A stretch of 64,000 nt of DNA from Arthrobacter sp. 135MFCol5.1 (GTDB lineage Bacteria; Actinomycetota; Actinomycetes; Actinomycetales; Micrococcaceae). Shown here piece by piece: positions 19,224 through 26,632 of this stretch. The first letter of the stretch is position 1. Every line of letters begins with the position of its first letter. Location: positions 62,001 through 126,000 of the forward strand of contig NZ_KB895453.1 of NCBI RefSeq assembly GCF_000374865.1. Reading direction: 5' to 3'. A program made the translations under genes and the position numbers. The notes under the pieces are model-generated. The model was not told where the DNA came from, did not search any database, and worked only from the letters and a program-made list of their open reading frames with translations.

Positions 19224-19483
19224 GCGTGGCCCTCGCCGTCGAACTCGCCTTCCAGGTCGTCAACGGCCGTGGCCACCGCGGCGTCAGCCGACGCGATGGC
19301 GGCCGGGAGGACAACGGCCTGGGCCACGATGACGCTGCTGCCGTTGAAAGTGGCCGCCGGGCTGCCGTGCAGGACGTAACCGTCCGCAAGCGCAGCCGAG
19401 ATCCGCTCACAGAAGGAGCGGTCGTCCGGGCCCGTAATCAGGCGGTAGGACAATTTTTCGTCAGGGGCGGGTGCGTCAGACAC
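19220..19483 (-). CDS. DUF1737 protein
   Basis: 87 residues; the core YRLITGPDDRSFCERISAAL followed by DGYVLHGSPAATFNG is the DUF1737 signature. Short soluble protein of unknown function. First gene of the SAM-riboswitch operon, about 45 bases downstream of the aptamer, with an AAGGAG ribosome site. The Ala-rich C-terminal third is poorly conserved. Confidence 0.85.
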   Translation of the reverse strand: MSDAPAPDEKLSYRLITGPDDRSFCERISAALADGYVLHGSPAATFNGSSVIVAQAVVLPAAIASADAAVATAVDDLEGEFDGEGHA

Positions 19484-19528
19484 GACGGATCTCCTTCTTT
19501 CACGCTTGCAGCTCGAATCGGTCGATAT

Positions 19529-19613
19529 GCCAAGTATTCACCTGAGGCACCCCGCCGCGAGAGGAGGGTTGCCGACCGGCCAGTCAGGGCTTAACACCGG
19601 TACTCATTACTCC
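19529..19613 (-). ncRNA. SAM-I/IV-variant riboswitch
   Basis: On the minus strand the segment carries TAATGAG, then an AAGCCCTGACTGGCCGG arm, GGCAACCCTCC, GCGGCGGGGTGCC and CAGGTGA in the order and spacing of the actinobacterial SAM-I/SAM-IV variant aptamer. It sits upstream of DUF1737-rhodanese-metZ, a methionine-pathway operon, as expected for S-adenosylmethionine repression. Identified by recall of the consensus, not by covariance search. Confidence 0.88.
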
Positions 19614-19787
19614 CCAAAAACGTAACACCTGCGCCGCCAAGCCGCACGGCCGCCGTCGTCATGTTCCGTAATTGAGAGCCCGCGACCACCGCGTCACGGG
19701 AACGCGGCAGGGCGGCCGGACCGATAAAGTTTCTACCGGGGGCGCCGCCCTGCCGTCACAGTGGGAGTACCGGGGGGTCTTGCCAGC

Positions 19788-22256
19788 ATGCGAGCAGCAA
19801 CATCGCACCACCAGGCCGGCCGTCGTCGTGCCCGTCACCGTTCCCCCGGGGCGTTCCTGGCCGCCGCCGTCGTCGTGCTCCTGGCGCTGCTGGCGCCCGC
19901 AGGTACCGCGCAGGCGGCCTCCGCGGTACCGGACCAAGGCAAGCCGTGGCTGGGTGCCGTCCTTGAATGGGGCGAGGATACCGCCGCTGGATTCTCCGAC
20001 CGGCTGGGTGCGAGCCCGGCCGTGTTTGGCCACGACATCGGCCTGCCGTTCCGCGACTCGGACCAGAACAACATCGAGGGATTCCTGCAGCAGGCCTCGG
20101 CCAAGGGCGCCCACGCCATGCTCACCGTGAAGCCCACGGTGCCGCTGGACCAGATCGGCGCCTCCGAAGCGGAAGCCTTCGCCGGCAAGGTCCGCGACCT
20201 GGCCTCCGGGTTCAAGGGCCGGCTGTTGATCCGGTTTGCGCCGGACATGAACTCGAGCTGGGTGGCCTGGGGGCAGCAGCCGGCCGCCTATCGGGAGGCC
20301 TTCAAGGCGGTCGCGGCAGCGGTCAAAAAGGACGACGGCGGCCGGGCCGCCATGGTCTGGGCGCCGTACCTGGGCAAGGACTACCCCTTTGACCGGAGCA
20401 GGAATGCCCCGCAGCCTGGAAGTGACGGCTTCGCACTCCTCGACAGCAACGGCGACGGCGCCTGGAACGGCTCCGACGCCGCCTACGCCCCCTACTATCC
20501 GGGGGACGACGCCGTGGACTGGGTGGGCCTGACTGCCTACCATGACGACACTGCCGGCGCCGCTGCCGTTAACACCGTGCCGCGTGCCGGTGAACTCCAG
20601 GAGATGCTGACCGGCTCGGGCAGCGAGAACTTCTACAGTGCCTACGCGGAGGTCCGCAGGAAGCCGCTACTGCTCCAGACGTCGGCGTTCTACAGCCCTG
20701 CCGCGGGCGGACCGCCGGAGGCGGATATCAAGACGGCCTGGTGGGACCAGGTGGTGGGTACCGCCACCTCGCCGGCTTTCGCCAGGACGGCGGCGGTGGT
20801 GTGGGACGAGCGCACCAGCACCCGGGATACCGGCGTGGCCAGCATCGACTGGCTGCTCACCGGAAATCCCGCCATCGCCAAAGCTGCGCTGGACCGGCTG
20901 AAGTCCTCTGCCGTGGTCACCGGGCCGGTCACCGATGTGGCCGCGGACGGATCGTATGTCCGGGCCAACACCCTGTCCGGGGCAGCGGTCTGGACCGTGG
21001 CCGTGGCGATGGCCATCCTCCTGGCGGCGCTGTGGCAGATTCCCCGCCGGGTCAACGCCGCCACCGCATGGAGCTACCAGGAGCCGGGAAACAGGGACTC
21101 GCGCGTGGATCTGCTGCGCGGGATGGCCATTGTCTTCGTGGTGGTCAACCACCTGGGCCTGGTCTCGCTGTTCCAGCTGCTCACCCAGGAGGCCGTGGGC
21201 TTCGTATCGGGTGCCGAACTCTTCGTACTGTTCTCCGGCCTGGTGGTGGGCATGGTCTACGGGCCGAAGGCCAGGGAAGACTTCGGCAAGGTTGTGGACC
21301 TCACCTCCCGCCGGGCGGGGAAGCTCTATGTGACCGCGCTGTCGGTGCTGATCGGCGTCTTCCTCATCGCGCAGCTTCCGTTCTTCCACACCGAGGCCTT
21401 AACCACGTTCGTGGACCAGGGGACCGGCGGGGCCGGGCATAACGGTGCCGGCCGGACGTACGACCTCTACGCCGGGATGTCGTCGCTGTTCCAGTTCCCG
21501 GTGCCGCCCCAGGTCCTGCCGGCCATCCTGCTGCTGCAGTTCGGGCCCTGGCAGTTTAACGTGATGGGCCTGTACGTGGTGTTGCTCCTGGCCAGCCCCT
21601 TGATCCTGGCCCTGTTGAACCGCGGAAAGGCCGTATGGGTCCTGGTGGTATCGCTGGCGGTGTACGCCGTGGGGGCCGGAACCAGGTTCAGGATTTTGCC
21701 GTCGCAGTTCGAGGACTCTTTTCCACTGCTGGTGTGGCAGGTGCTGTTCGTGCTGGGGCTCGTGGTGGGATACCACCGGCGCAGCATTATCGCGTGGTTG
21801 TCGGCGCATGCCTGGGTGGTGGCCGCCTGTACGGTGGCTGCAGTCGCCCTGGCCTTCCTATCCTGGGGCAACCCCTACTTGGCCAACAACTACGACGTCC
21901 GGCTGGCGCTGATGCCGGACGCCACCTACCGGGCCATGTATGACGCCCTTTTTGGCCGGACCTACCTGGCCCCGGGCCGCCTGCTCAACGTCGTCTTCCT
22001 GGTGGTGGCGGCGTATGCGTTCCTCAGCGCCTACTGGAAACCGGTTGAGCGGGCGCTGGGCTGGTTCCTGATCCCGCTGGGCCGCGCAACGCTCTATGTC
22101 TTCATCATGCACGTGGTGCTGATCGCCGTCGTGGCCAACATCCCCGCCCTCCAGCAAGAGAGTATCTTCCTCAACACCGTGGCCTACGCCGTGGTGCTGG
22201 GCCTGCTGTGGGTGATGGTCCGCACCAGGTTCCTGTTCCGGATCATTCCCACCTAG
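19788..22256 (+). CDS. Degenerate GH26-like domain fused to OpgC-family acyltransferase
   Basis: 822 residues. Signal peptide 1-44 (AAAVVVLLALLAPAGTAQA). Residues 50-370 resemble a GH26 beta-mannanase barrel (YYPGDDAVDWVGLTAY), but the acid/base segment expected as HEMNGSW reads APDMNSSW (151-158) and the nucleophile strand has LLLQTSA (294-300) without Glu, so hydrolysis is unlikely. Residues 219-230 (DSNGDGAWNGSD) form a dockerin-like calcium loop. A membrane helix at about 401-418 is followed by an OpgC domain (437-822) starting RVDLLRGMAIVFVVVNHLG, about ten helices. OpgC proteins acylate (succinylate) exported glucans. Likely a cell-surface glycan acyltransferase with an external carbohydrate-binding module; substrate unknown. 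Confidence 0.82.
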   Translation: MRAATSHHQAGRRRARHRSPGAFLAAAVVVLLALLAPAGTAQAASAVPDQGKPWLGAVLEWGEDTAAGFSDRLGASPAVFGHDIGLPFRDSDQNNIEGFLQQASAKGAHAMLTVKPTVPLDQIGASEAEAFAGKVRDLASGFKGRLLIRFAPDMNSSWVAWGQQPAAYREAFKAVAAAVKKDDGGRAAMVWAPYLGKDYPFDRSRNAPQPGSDGFALLDSNGDGAWNGSDAAYAPYYPGDDAVDWVGLTAYHDDTAGAAAVNTVPRAGELQEMLTGSGSENFYSAYAEVRRKPLLLQTSAFYSPAAGGPPEADIKTAWWDQVVGTATSPAFARTAAVVWDERTSTRDTGVASIDWLLTGNPAIAKAALDRLKSSAVVTGPVTDVAADGSYVRANTLSGAAVWTVAVAMAILLAALWQIPRRVNAATAWSYQEPGNRDSRVDLLRGMAIVFVVVNHLGLVSLFQLLTQEAVGFVSGAELFVLFSGLVVGMVYGPKAREDFGKVVDLTSRRAGKLYVTALSVLIGVFLIAQLPFFHTEALTTFVDQGTGGAGHNGAGRTYDLYAGMSSLFQFPVPPQVLPAILLLQFGPWQFNVMGLYVVLLLASPLILALLNRGKAVWVLVVSLAVYAVGAGTRFRILPSQFEDSFPLLVWQVLFVLGLVVGYHRRSIIAWLSAHAWVVAACTVAAVALAFLSWGNPYLANNYDVRLALMPDATYRAMYDALFGRTYLAPGRLLNVVFLVVAAYAFLSAYWKPVERALGWFLIPLGRATLYVFIMHVVLIAVVANIPALQQESIFLNTVAYAVVLGLLWVMVRTRFLFRIIPT

Positions 22257-22295
22257 GCCCCATCTTCCACCTGGGAACCATGGCCCGGGCATGAA

Positions 22296-22328
22296 AAATG
22301 CTGCGGCACGGTGGGTGCCACAGCATTT
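22296..22328. terminator. Bidirectional hairpin terminator
   Basis: AAATGCTGCGGCAC (22296-22309) pairs with GTGCCACAGCATTT (22315-22328) with one mismatch and a five-base loop; A-tract on one side and T-tract on the other. It lies between the OpgC gene and the converging 84-residue gene, so it can end both transcripts. Confidence 0.8.
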
Positions 22329-22376
22329 CGATCACTTGCCAGGCAAGGACTGGGAATCCCTTGGAGGGTATGTGTC

Positions 22377-22631
22377 CTAGACCAGCTCGGGATACGAGGA
22401 CACGATGTAGTCGGCGGCAGCCGGACCTTTCATGCGCAGGCCCTTGCGGCTGCCCGGCAACCGCGTCTTCATCGCTGACCAGAAGGTCGTTTCCGTACCC
22501 GGCAGGTGCTGGTTGATGAAGCACCAGCTCATGTACAGGCCGTAGAAGCGGTCGCGTTCCAGGGTGGACTCGGAGGTCTGGTCGAAGTAGGTGGCGTCTT
22601 GGAGAAAGAGATCAAACTGGGAATGTGCCAT
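22377..22631 (-). CDS. Small hypothetical protein
   Basis: 84 residues from ATG 22631, with AGGGA about ten bases upstream. No signal peptide or membrane helix. The N-terminal half is acidic and aromatic (FDLFLQDATYFDQTSE, DRFYGLYMSWCFINQHLP), the C-terminal half basic (RLPGSRKGLRMKGPAAAD). The basic tail is compatible with nucleic-acid binding, but I recognise no family. It is bounded by a terminator downstream and a regulatory region with palindromes upstream. Confidence 0.6.
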   Translation of the reverse strand: MAHSQFDLFLQDATYFDQTSESTLERDRFYGLYMSWCFINQHLPGTETTFWSAMKTRLPGSRKGLRMKGPAAADYIVSSYPELV

Positions 22632-22767
22632 GAGGGCGTCCCTTCGCTAAGTGCGTGGCGCCGCCGTTCGGCTACAGCAGCGAACCTCGATGCCCTGCAC
22701 TGGTGGCAATCGGGTCCATAGATTAATCCTGTGAAAGAAACCGGGATCATGAGCGCCGTCAACGCCT

Positions 22768-22798
22768 GTCTACACTGTAGACTTTACCCGTAGACTAC
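22768..22798. promoter_or_regulatory. TetR-type operator pair
   Basis: GTCTAC-ACT-GTAGAC (22768-22782) is a perfect inverted repeat; GTAGACTAC (22790-22798) is a second palindrome reusing the GTAGAC half. Both lie 60-90 bases before the TetR gene at 22857 and upstream of the divergent small gene, as expected for an autorepressor site. Confidence 0.6.
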
Positions 22799-22856
22799 AT
22801 ATGAGGCAACCCTCTCGAATGATCTCGGGTCAGTTGTCCGCAGCGAGGACAAATTC

Positions 22857-23561
22857 ATGACTTCCCCCAAACCAACCGGCACCGGCAAGGCCAAGGCCAG
22901 GCTCAGCCGGGACATCGTGCTGGCCAAAGCGCTGGAAATGGTGGATGCGGAAGGTCTCGAAGCATTGACCATGCGCCGCCTGGGCCAGGAGCTCGGCAGG
23001 GACCCGATGAGCCTTTACCGCTATGCGGAGAATCGGGCTGCCTTGCTCGACGGGGTTTCGGAACTGGTGCTGGACCAGCTCACCATCCAGCAGGATGACC
23101 CTGACTGGAAGGCGCAGTTGCGGGCGATCGCCCACAACCTGCGGACCCTGGCGCTCCAGCATCCCAACGTGGTGCCCCTGTTGGTGACCAGGCCACTCTC
23201 CACGCCCCTCGGCTTGCGCCCGCTGGGCACGCTGCGGCCGCTGGAGAAGATCCTTTCCCTGCTGGTGTCGGCCGGATTCGATCCCTCAGACGCGCTGCAC
23301 GTCTACCGCGTGTACTACGGCTTCCTCTACGGCCACATCCTCAACGAACTGCAGGAGTTCGTGGTGGACCCCGAAGAGAACGAGGTGCTGCTGCGGCTGG
23401 GGCTCCACCGCCTGCCCGCCAAGGAATTTCCCAACCTGCGGGCGTTGGCCCCGGCCTTGGCAGATTACGACGGCGCCAGCGAGCTTGACCAGGGGCTCAC
23501 CATCCTCTTGTCCGGACTGGAAGCACAGCTGTCCCGGCAGGCGGCAGCAGCGCTCGGCTAG
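22857..23561 (+). CDS. TetR-family transcriptional regulator (TetR_C type)
   Basis: 234 residues. The helix-turn-helix is at about 17-62 (SRDIVLAKALEMVDAEGLEALTMRRLG then DPMSLYRYAENRAALLDG). The C-terminal part resembles the tetracycline-repressor ligand domain. A target is suggested by the palindromes directly upstream (autoregulation) and by the divergent 84-residue gene; no transporter or enzyme lies beside it. Ligand unknown. Confidence 0.85.
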   Translation: MTSPKPTGTGKAKARLSRDIVLAKALEMVDAEGLEALTMRRLGQELGRDPMSLYRYAENRAALLDGVSELVLDQLTIQQDDPDWKAQLRAIAHNLRTLALQHPNVVPLLVTRPLSTPLGLRPLGTLRPLEKILSLLVSAGFDPSDALHVYRVYYGFLYGHILNELQEFVVDPEENEVLLRLGLHRLPAKEFPNLRALAPALADYDGASELDQGLTILLSGLEAQLSRQAAAALG

Positions 23562-23583
23562 AACGGAAGCGGGCGGCGGGGCA

Positions 23584-24048
23584 TTATTCGAACGAGGCCC
23601 TGCGCCGGTCCTGCACGCGGGTGTTCCAGACATCCGGCCGGTTGACCTGGAACCTGCGGCCGGTCAGGGCCTTCGCGTTCAGCCGGACGTAGTTGGCCTT
23701 TTCGCCGGGCTGCCACGGTTCCAGGCCGAGGCCGTCCACTTGGTCCTTTACCGCCTGGTCCTCGATGATCCCGGTATCGCCGCGCACCACCACGCTCCAT
23801 GCCATTTCGGTGGCGGGGTCGTAGCCGTCGATCTCCAGCGACGCCGGCCGCTCCATTTTGGCGCCCCAGAGCTTGGAACCGGGCGCTGTCCGGAAGACGA
23901 TGCTGCGCAGGTGGACGATGTAGTTCACGGGAAAGATTTCGGGATGCTCGTCCACCACGATGGCCAGCCTGCCCACGGTGTCATTGGCGAGGAGTTCCCA
24001 GCAGTCGTCAAAGGAGAGGTTTTCGATCGGCAGCTTGTGCGAGTCCAT
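23584..24048 (-). CDS. Pyridoxamine 5'-phosphate oxidase-like (FMN/F420-binding split barrel) protein
   Basis: 154 residues from ATG 24048 (MDSHKLPIENLSFDDCWELL), with AAGGTG seven bases upstream; a GTG three codons earlier is possible. Split beta-barrel fold: GRLAIVVDEHPEIFPVNYIV is the flavin-binding core of the Rv3369/nitroreductase-like group. Such proteins bind FMN, F420 or heme; the reaction is not predictable. The C-terminal RRFQVNRPDVW tail is conserved among actinobacterial relatives. Confidence 0.8.
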   Translation of the reverse strand: MDSHKLPIENLSFDDCWELLANDTVGRLAIVVDEHPEIFPVNYIVHLRSIVFRTAPGSKLWGAKMERPASLEIDGYDPATEMAWSVVVRGDTGIIEDQAVKDQVDGLGLEPWQPGEKANYVRLNAKALTGRRFQVNRPDVWNTRVQDRRRASFE

Positions 24049-24108
24049 GGTCCACACCTTACGGGTGAAGCCGGGAGGGCAAAAGGGGCCGGTGGCCCTG
24101 TTGCGCGG

Positions 24109-25038
24109 CTACTGGATCCCGGCGAAAAGTCCGCTCAACTCCGCTGTCAGTTCCTTCTTCACGGCCGGCGTGCCGATTTCCTTGCCGTCGATACGGTTCA
24201 CGGGGGCCAGCAGCCGGACGCTGGAGATCAGCCAGACGGCATCCGCATCCAGCAGGTCGCGGGGCTCCAGCGGGCCGTACCCCAGCTCCCAGCCCGCCGC
24301 CTTGGCCGCCGCGAAAAGCGCGCCCTGGGACGTTCCGGGCAGGATGCCGCTGTCCAGCTGCGGCGTGATGAGGCGCTTGACCGCAGTGCCGTCGTCGGAC
24401 TTTTCCACGTGGGCCAGCAGCACGGTGGAGGTGGGCCCTTCCAGGACGCGGCCGTCGGATGAGGTGAAGATGACGTCGTCCGCGCCCTGCTTGTGGGCGT
24501 GCCGGAGGGCCGCCATGTTCACCGCGTAGGACAGCGTCTTGGCACCCAGGAGCAGCCACGGGGCCCGTTCGGCCACGTCACTGTCATAGCCGCGGTCCAG
24601 CAGGATTACGTCGATGCCGGTTTCCCGCTGGCGGCGGCCCGCCGCTCCGGCAGGTGAGACCTGCACCCAGGCGGTGGGGGCCGGGGCGCCCTCGACGCCG
24701 CGGGTCACCACCAGCTTGACCACCAGTTCGTCGGCGGCAGCGTCCGACGGCGGGTTCCCGGCGCGGTGCCGGGCAACGGCGGCCGCGATGGCGCGCTGCC
24801 ACACGTCCTGCCCCGGAATGTCGAGGTCCAGCGCGCGGGCGGAGCCTGCAAGCCGGTCCAGGTGGGCCTGCATTTTCCGGACTGTCCCGCCGACGGCCAG
24901 CATGGTTTCGAAGATCCCGTCACCCCGGGTGACGCCCAGGTCCGTGACCAGGAGCTGCGGTTTGGCGGCGTCGGCCACCCTGCCGTCAGGGTAGGCAGGG
25001 TCAAGGAAAACGAGGACAACGGGGGCTGGAGAGCTCAT
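24109..25038 (-). CDS. pabC: Aminodeoxychorismate lyase (class IV aminotransferase)
   Basis: 309 residues, fold-type IV PLP protein: the PLP Lys is in LLGAKTLSYAVNMAALRHA and the cofactor phosphate site is in LEGPTSTVLLA. Releases pyruvate from 4-amino-4-deoxychorismate to give p-aminobenzoate for folate. The aminodeoxychorismate synthase gene lies only 1.6 kb away on the same strand, supporting this over a branched-chain or D-amino-acid transaminase role. Confidence 0.82.
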   Translation of the reverse strand: MSSPAPVVLVFLDPAYPDGRVADAAKPQLLVTDLGVTRGDGIFETMLAVGGTVRKMQAHLDRLAGSARALDLDIPGQDVWQRAIAAAVARHRAGNPPSDAAADELVVKLVVTRGVEGAPAPTAWVQVSPAGAAGRRQRETGIDVILLDRGYDSDVAERAPWLLLGAKTLSYAVNMAALRHAHKQGADDVIFTSSDGRVLEGPTSTVLLAHVEKSDDGTAVKRLITPQLDSGILPGTSQGALFAAAKAAGWELGYGPLEPRDLLDADAVWLISSVRLLAPVNRIDGKEIGTPAVKKELTAELSGLFAGIQ

Positions 25039-25130
25039 GGCACCAGCTTAGTGCGGCGGCGCCGCTAAGCTGGGCGGAGTGCGCCGGCCGGAACCGTCCC
25101 CGGAGCCCGACCTCCCCGGGAGATATTGAC

Positions 25131-26606
25131 GTGTTGTGGCCTTTTTCGCTTGCCGGCACCGCGCCGACGTGGGTTGTGGTGCTCCTGGGCTTTGCCGACC
25201 TGGTGATCAGGGTCCTCGCACTGGGCATCATCCCCGGCAACAGGCGCCCCACCACAGCCATGGCGTGGCTGCTGGGGATCTTCTTCATCCCGTTCCTGGG
25301 CATCGTCCTGTTCCTGTTGTTCGGCAACTTCCAGCTGTCCAGCCGCCGCCGCGCGCAGCAGGAACAGGTTAACGACCGCGTGCGGGCCGGCATCACTGCC
25401 TTGTCGGACGTCGAGAGCGACTACCCCGGGCCGGAATGGGTGAAGTCCGCGGCGGAGCTCAACCGCACCCTGGGTTCGCTTCCCATGGTGGACGGCAACT
25501 CCGTTGAGCTCATCCCCGGCTACCCGGACTCCATCCTGGCCATGACCAACGCGGTGCGGAAGGCGAAGACCTTCGTCAACGCCGAGTTCTACATCATGAG
25601 CTCGGACCACGTCACCAACGACCTGCTCACGGCCATGGAAGAGGCCGCCGAACGGGGCGTGGAAGTGCGGCTCCTGTTCGACCACATCGGCACGTTGCGC
25701 ATCAAGGGCTACCGGAAGCTGCTCAAGCGCCTGCGGGCCGGCAAGATCCAGTGGAAGCGGATGCTTCCCCTGCTGCCCATCCATGGCCAATGGCGCCGGC
25801 CGGACCTGCGCAACCACCGCAAGATCATGGTGGTGGACGGCGAAATCGCCTTCACGGGGTCGCAGAACCTGATCGAGCCCTCCTACAACAACCCGCGGCA
25901 CCGCAAGGCCGGCCGCGAATGGGTGGAACTGATGGCCTGCCTGCGGGGGCCGATCGTGACCACCCTGAACGTCGTCTTCGCCACCGACTGGCTGAGCGAG
26001 ACCGACGAATCCCTGGAGCACCAGCTGCAACTGCCGGCGAATCCCGAGCCCGGAGATGTCACGGCCCAGGTGGTGCCCAGCGGTCCCGGGTTCATCACGG
26101 AAAACAACCTCCGGCTCTTCAACACGCTCATCTACTCCGCGCAGCACCGGATTTCCATCTGCAGCCCCTATTTCGTCCCGGACGACTCCCTGCTGTATGC
26201 CATCACCACCGCGGCGCAGCGCGGCGTCGATGTGGAACTGTTCGTCTCCGAAAAGGGCGACCAGTTCCTCGTCCACCACGCGCAGCGGTCCTACTACGAA
26301 GCACTCCTCGAGGCAGGCGTACGCATCTACCTGTACAAGGCGCCGTTCGTGCTGCACGCCAAGCACTTCACCATCGACGACGAAGTGGCCGTCCTGGGAT
26401 CGAGCAACATGGACATGCGTTCCTTCTCGTTGAACCTTGAGGTTTCCGTGATGCTCCTGGGCGAGGACATCGTCAACAAGATGCGCGCGGTGGAGGACAC
26501 CTACCGGGACATCTCCCACGAGTTGAAGCTGGCGGACTGGCTGAACCGGCCGCTGGCCGCCCGGTATGTGGACAACGTGGCCCGGCTGACGGCCACGGTG
26601 CAGTAG
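25131..26606 (+). CDS. cls: Cardiolipin synthase, phospholipase D family
   Basis: 491 residues from GTG 25131 with GGGAGAT upstream. Two N-terminal membrane helices (to about 65), then two HKD motifs, HRKIMVVDGEIAFTGSQN near 229 and HAKHFTIDDEVAVLGSSN near 410. This is the bacterial ClsA architecture, which joins phosphatidylglycerols into cardiolipin at the cytoplasmic membrane. It sits between pabC and pabB on the opposite strand. Confidence 0.92.
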   Translation: MLWPFSLAGTAPTWVVVLLGFADLVIRVLALGIIPGNRRPTTAMAWLLGIFFIPFLGIVLFLLFGNFQLSSRRRAQQEQVNDRVRAGITALSDVESDYPGPEWVKSAAELNRTLGSLPMVDGNSVELIPGYPDSILAMTNAVRKAKTFVNAEFYIMSSDHVTNDLLTAMEEAAERGVEVRLLFDHIGTLRIKGYRKLLKRLRAGKIQWKRMLPLLPIHGQWRRPDLRNHRKIMVVDGEIAFTGSQNLIEPSYNNPRHRKAGREWVELMACLRGPIVTTLNVVFATDWLSETDESLEHQLQLPANPEPGDVTAQVVPSGPGFITENNLRLFNTLIYSAQHRISICSPYFVPDDSLLYAITTAAQRGVDVELFVSEKGDQFLVHHAQRSYYEALLEAGVRIYLYKAPFVLHAKHFTIDDEVAVLGSSNMDMRSFSLNLEVSVMLLGEDIVNKMRAVEDTYRDISHELKLADWLNRPLAARYVDNVARLTATVQ

Positions 26607-26632
26607 GACCGCCGTGTTCCGCTAAGCCAGGG

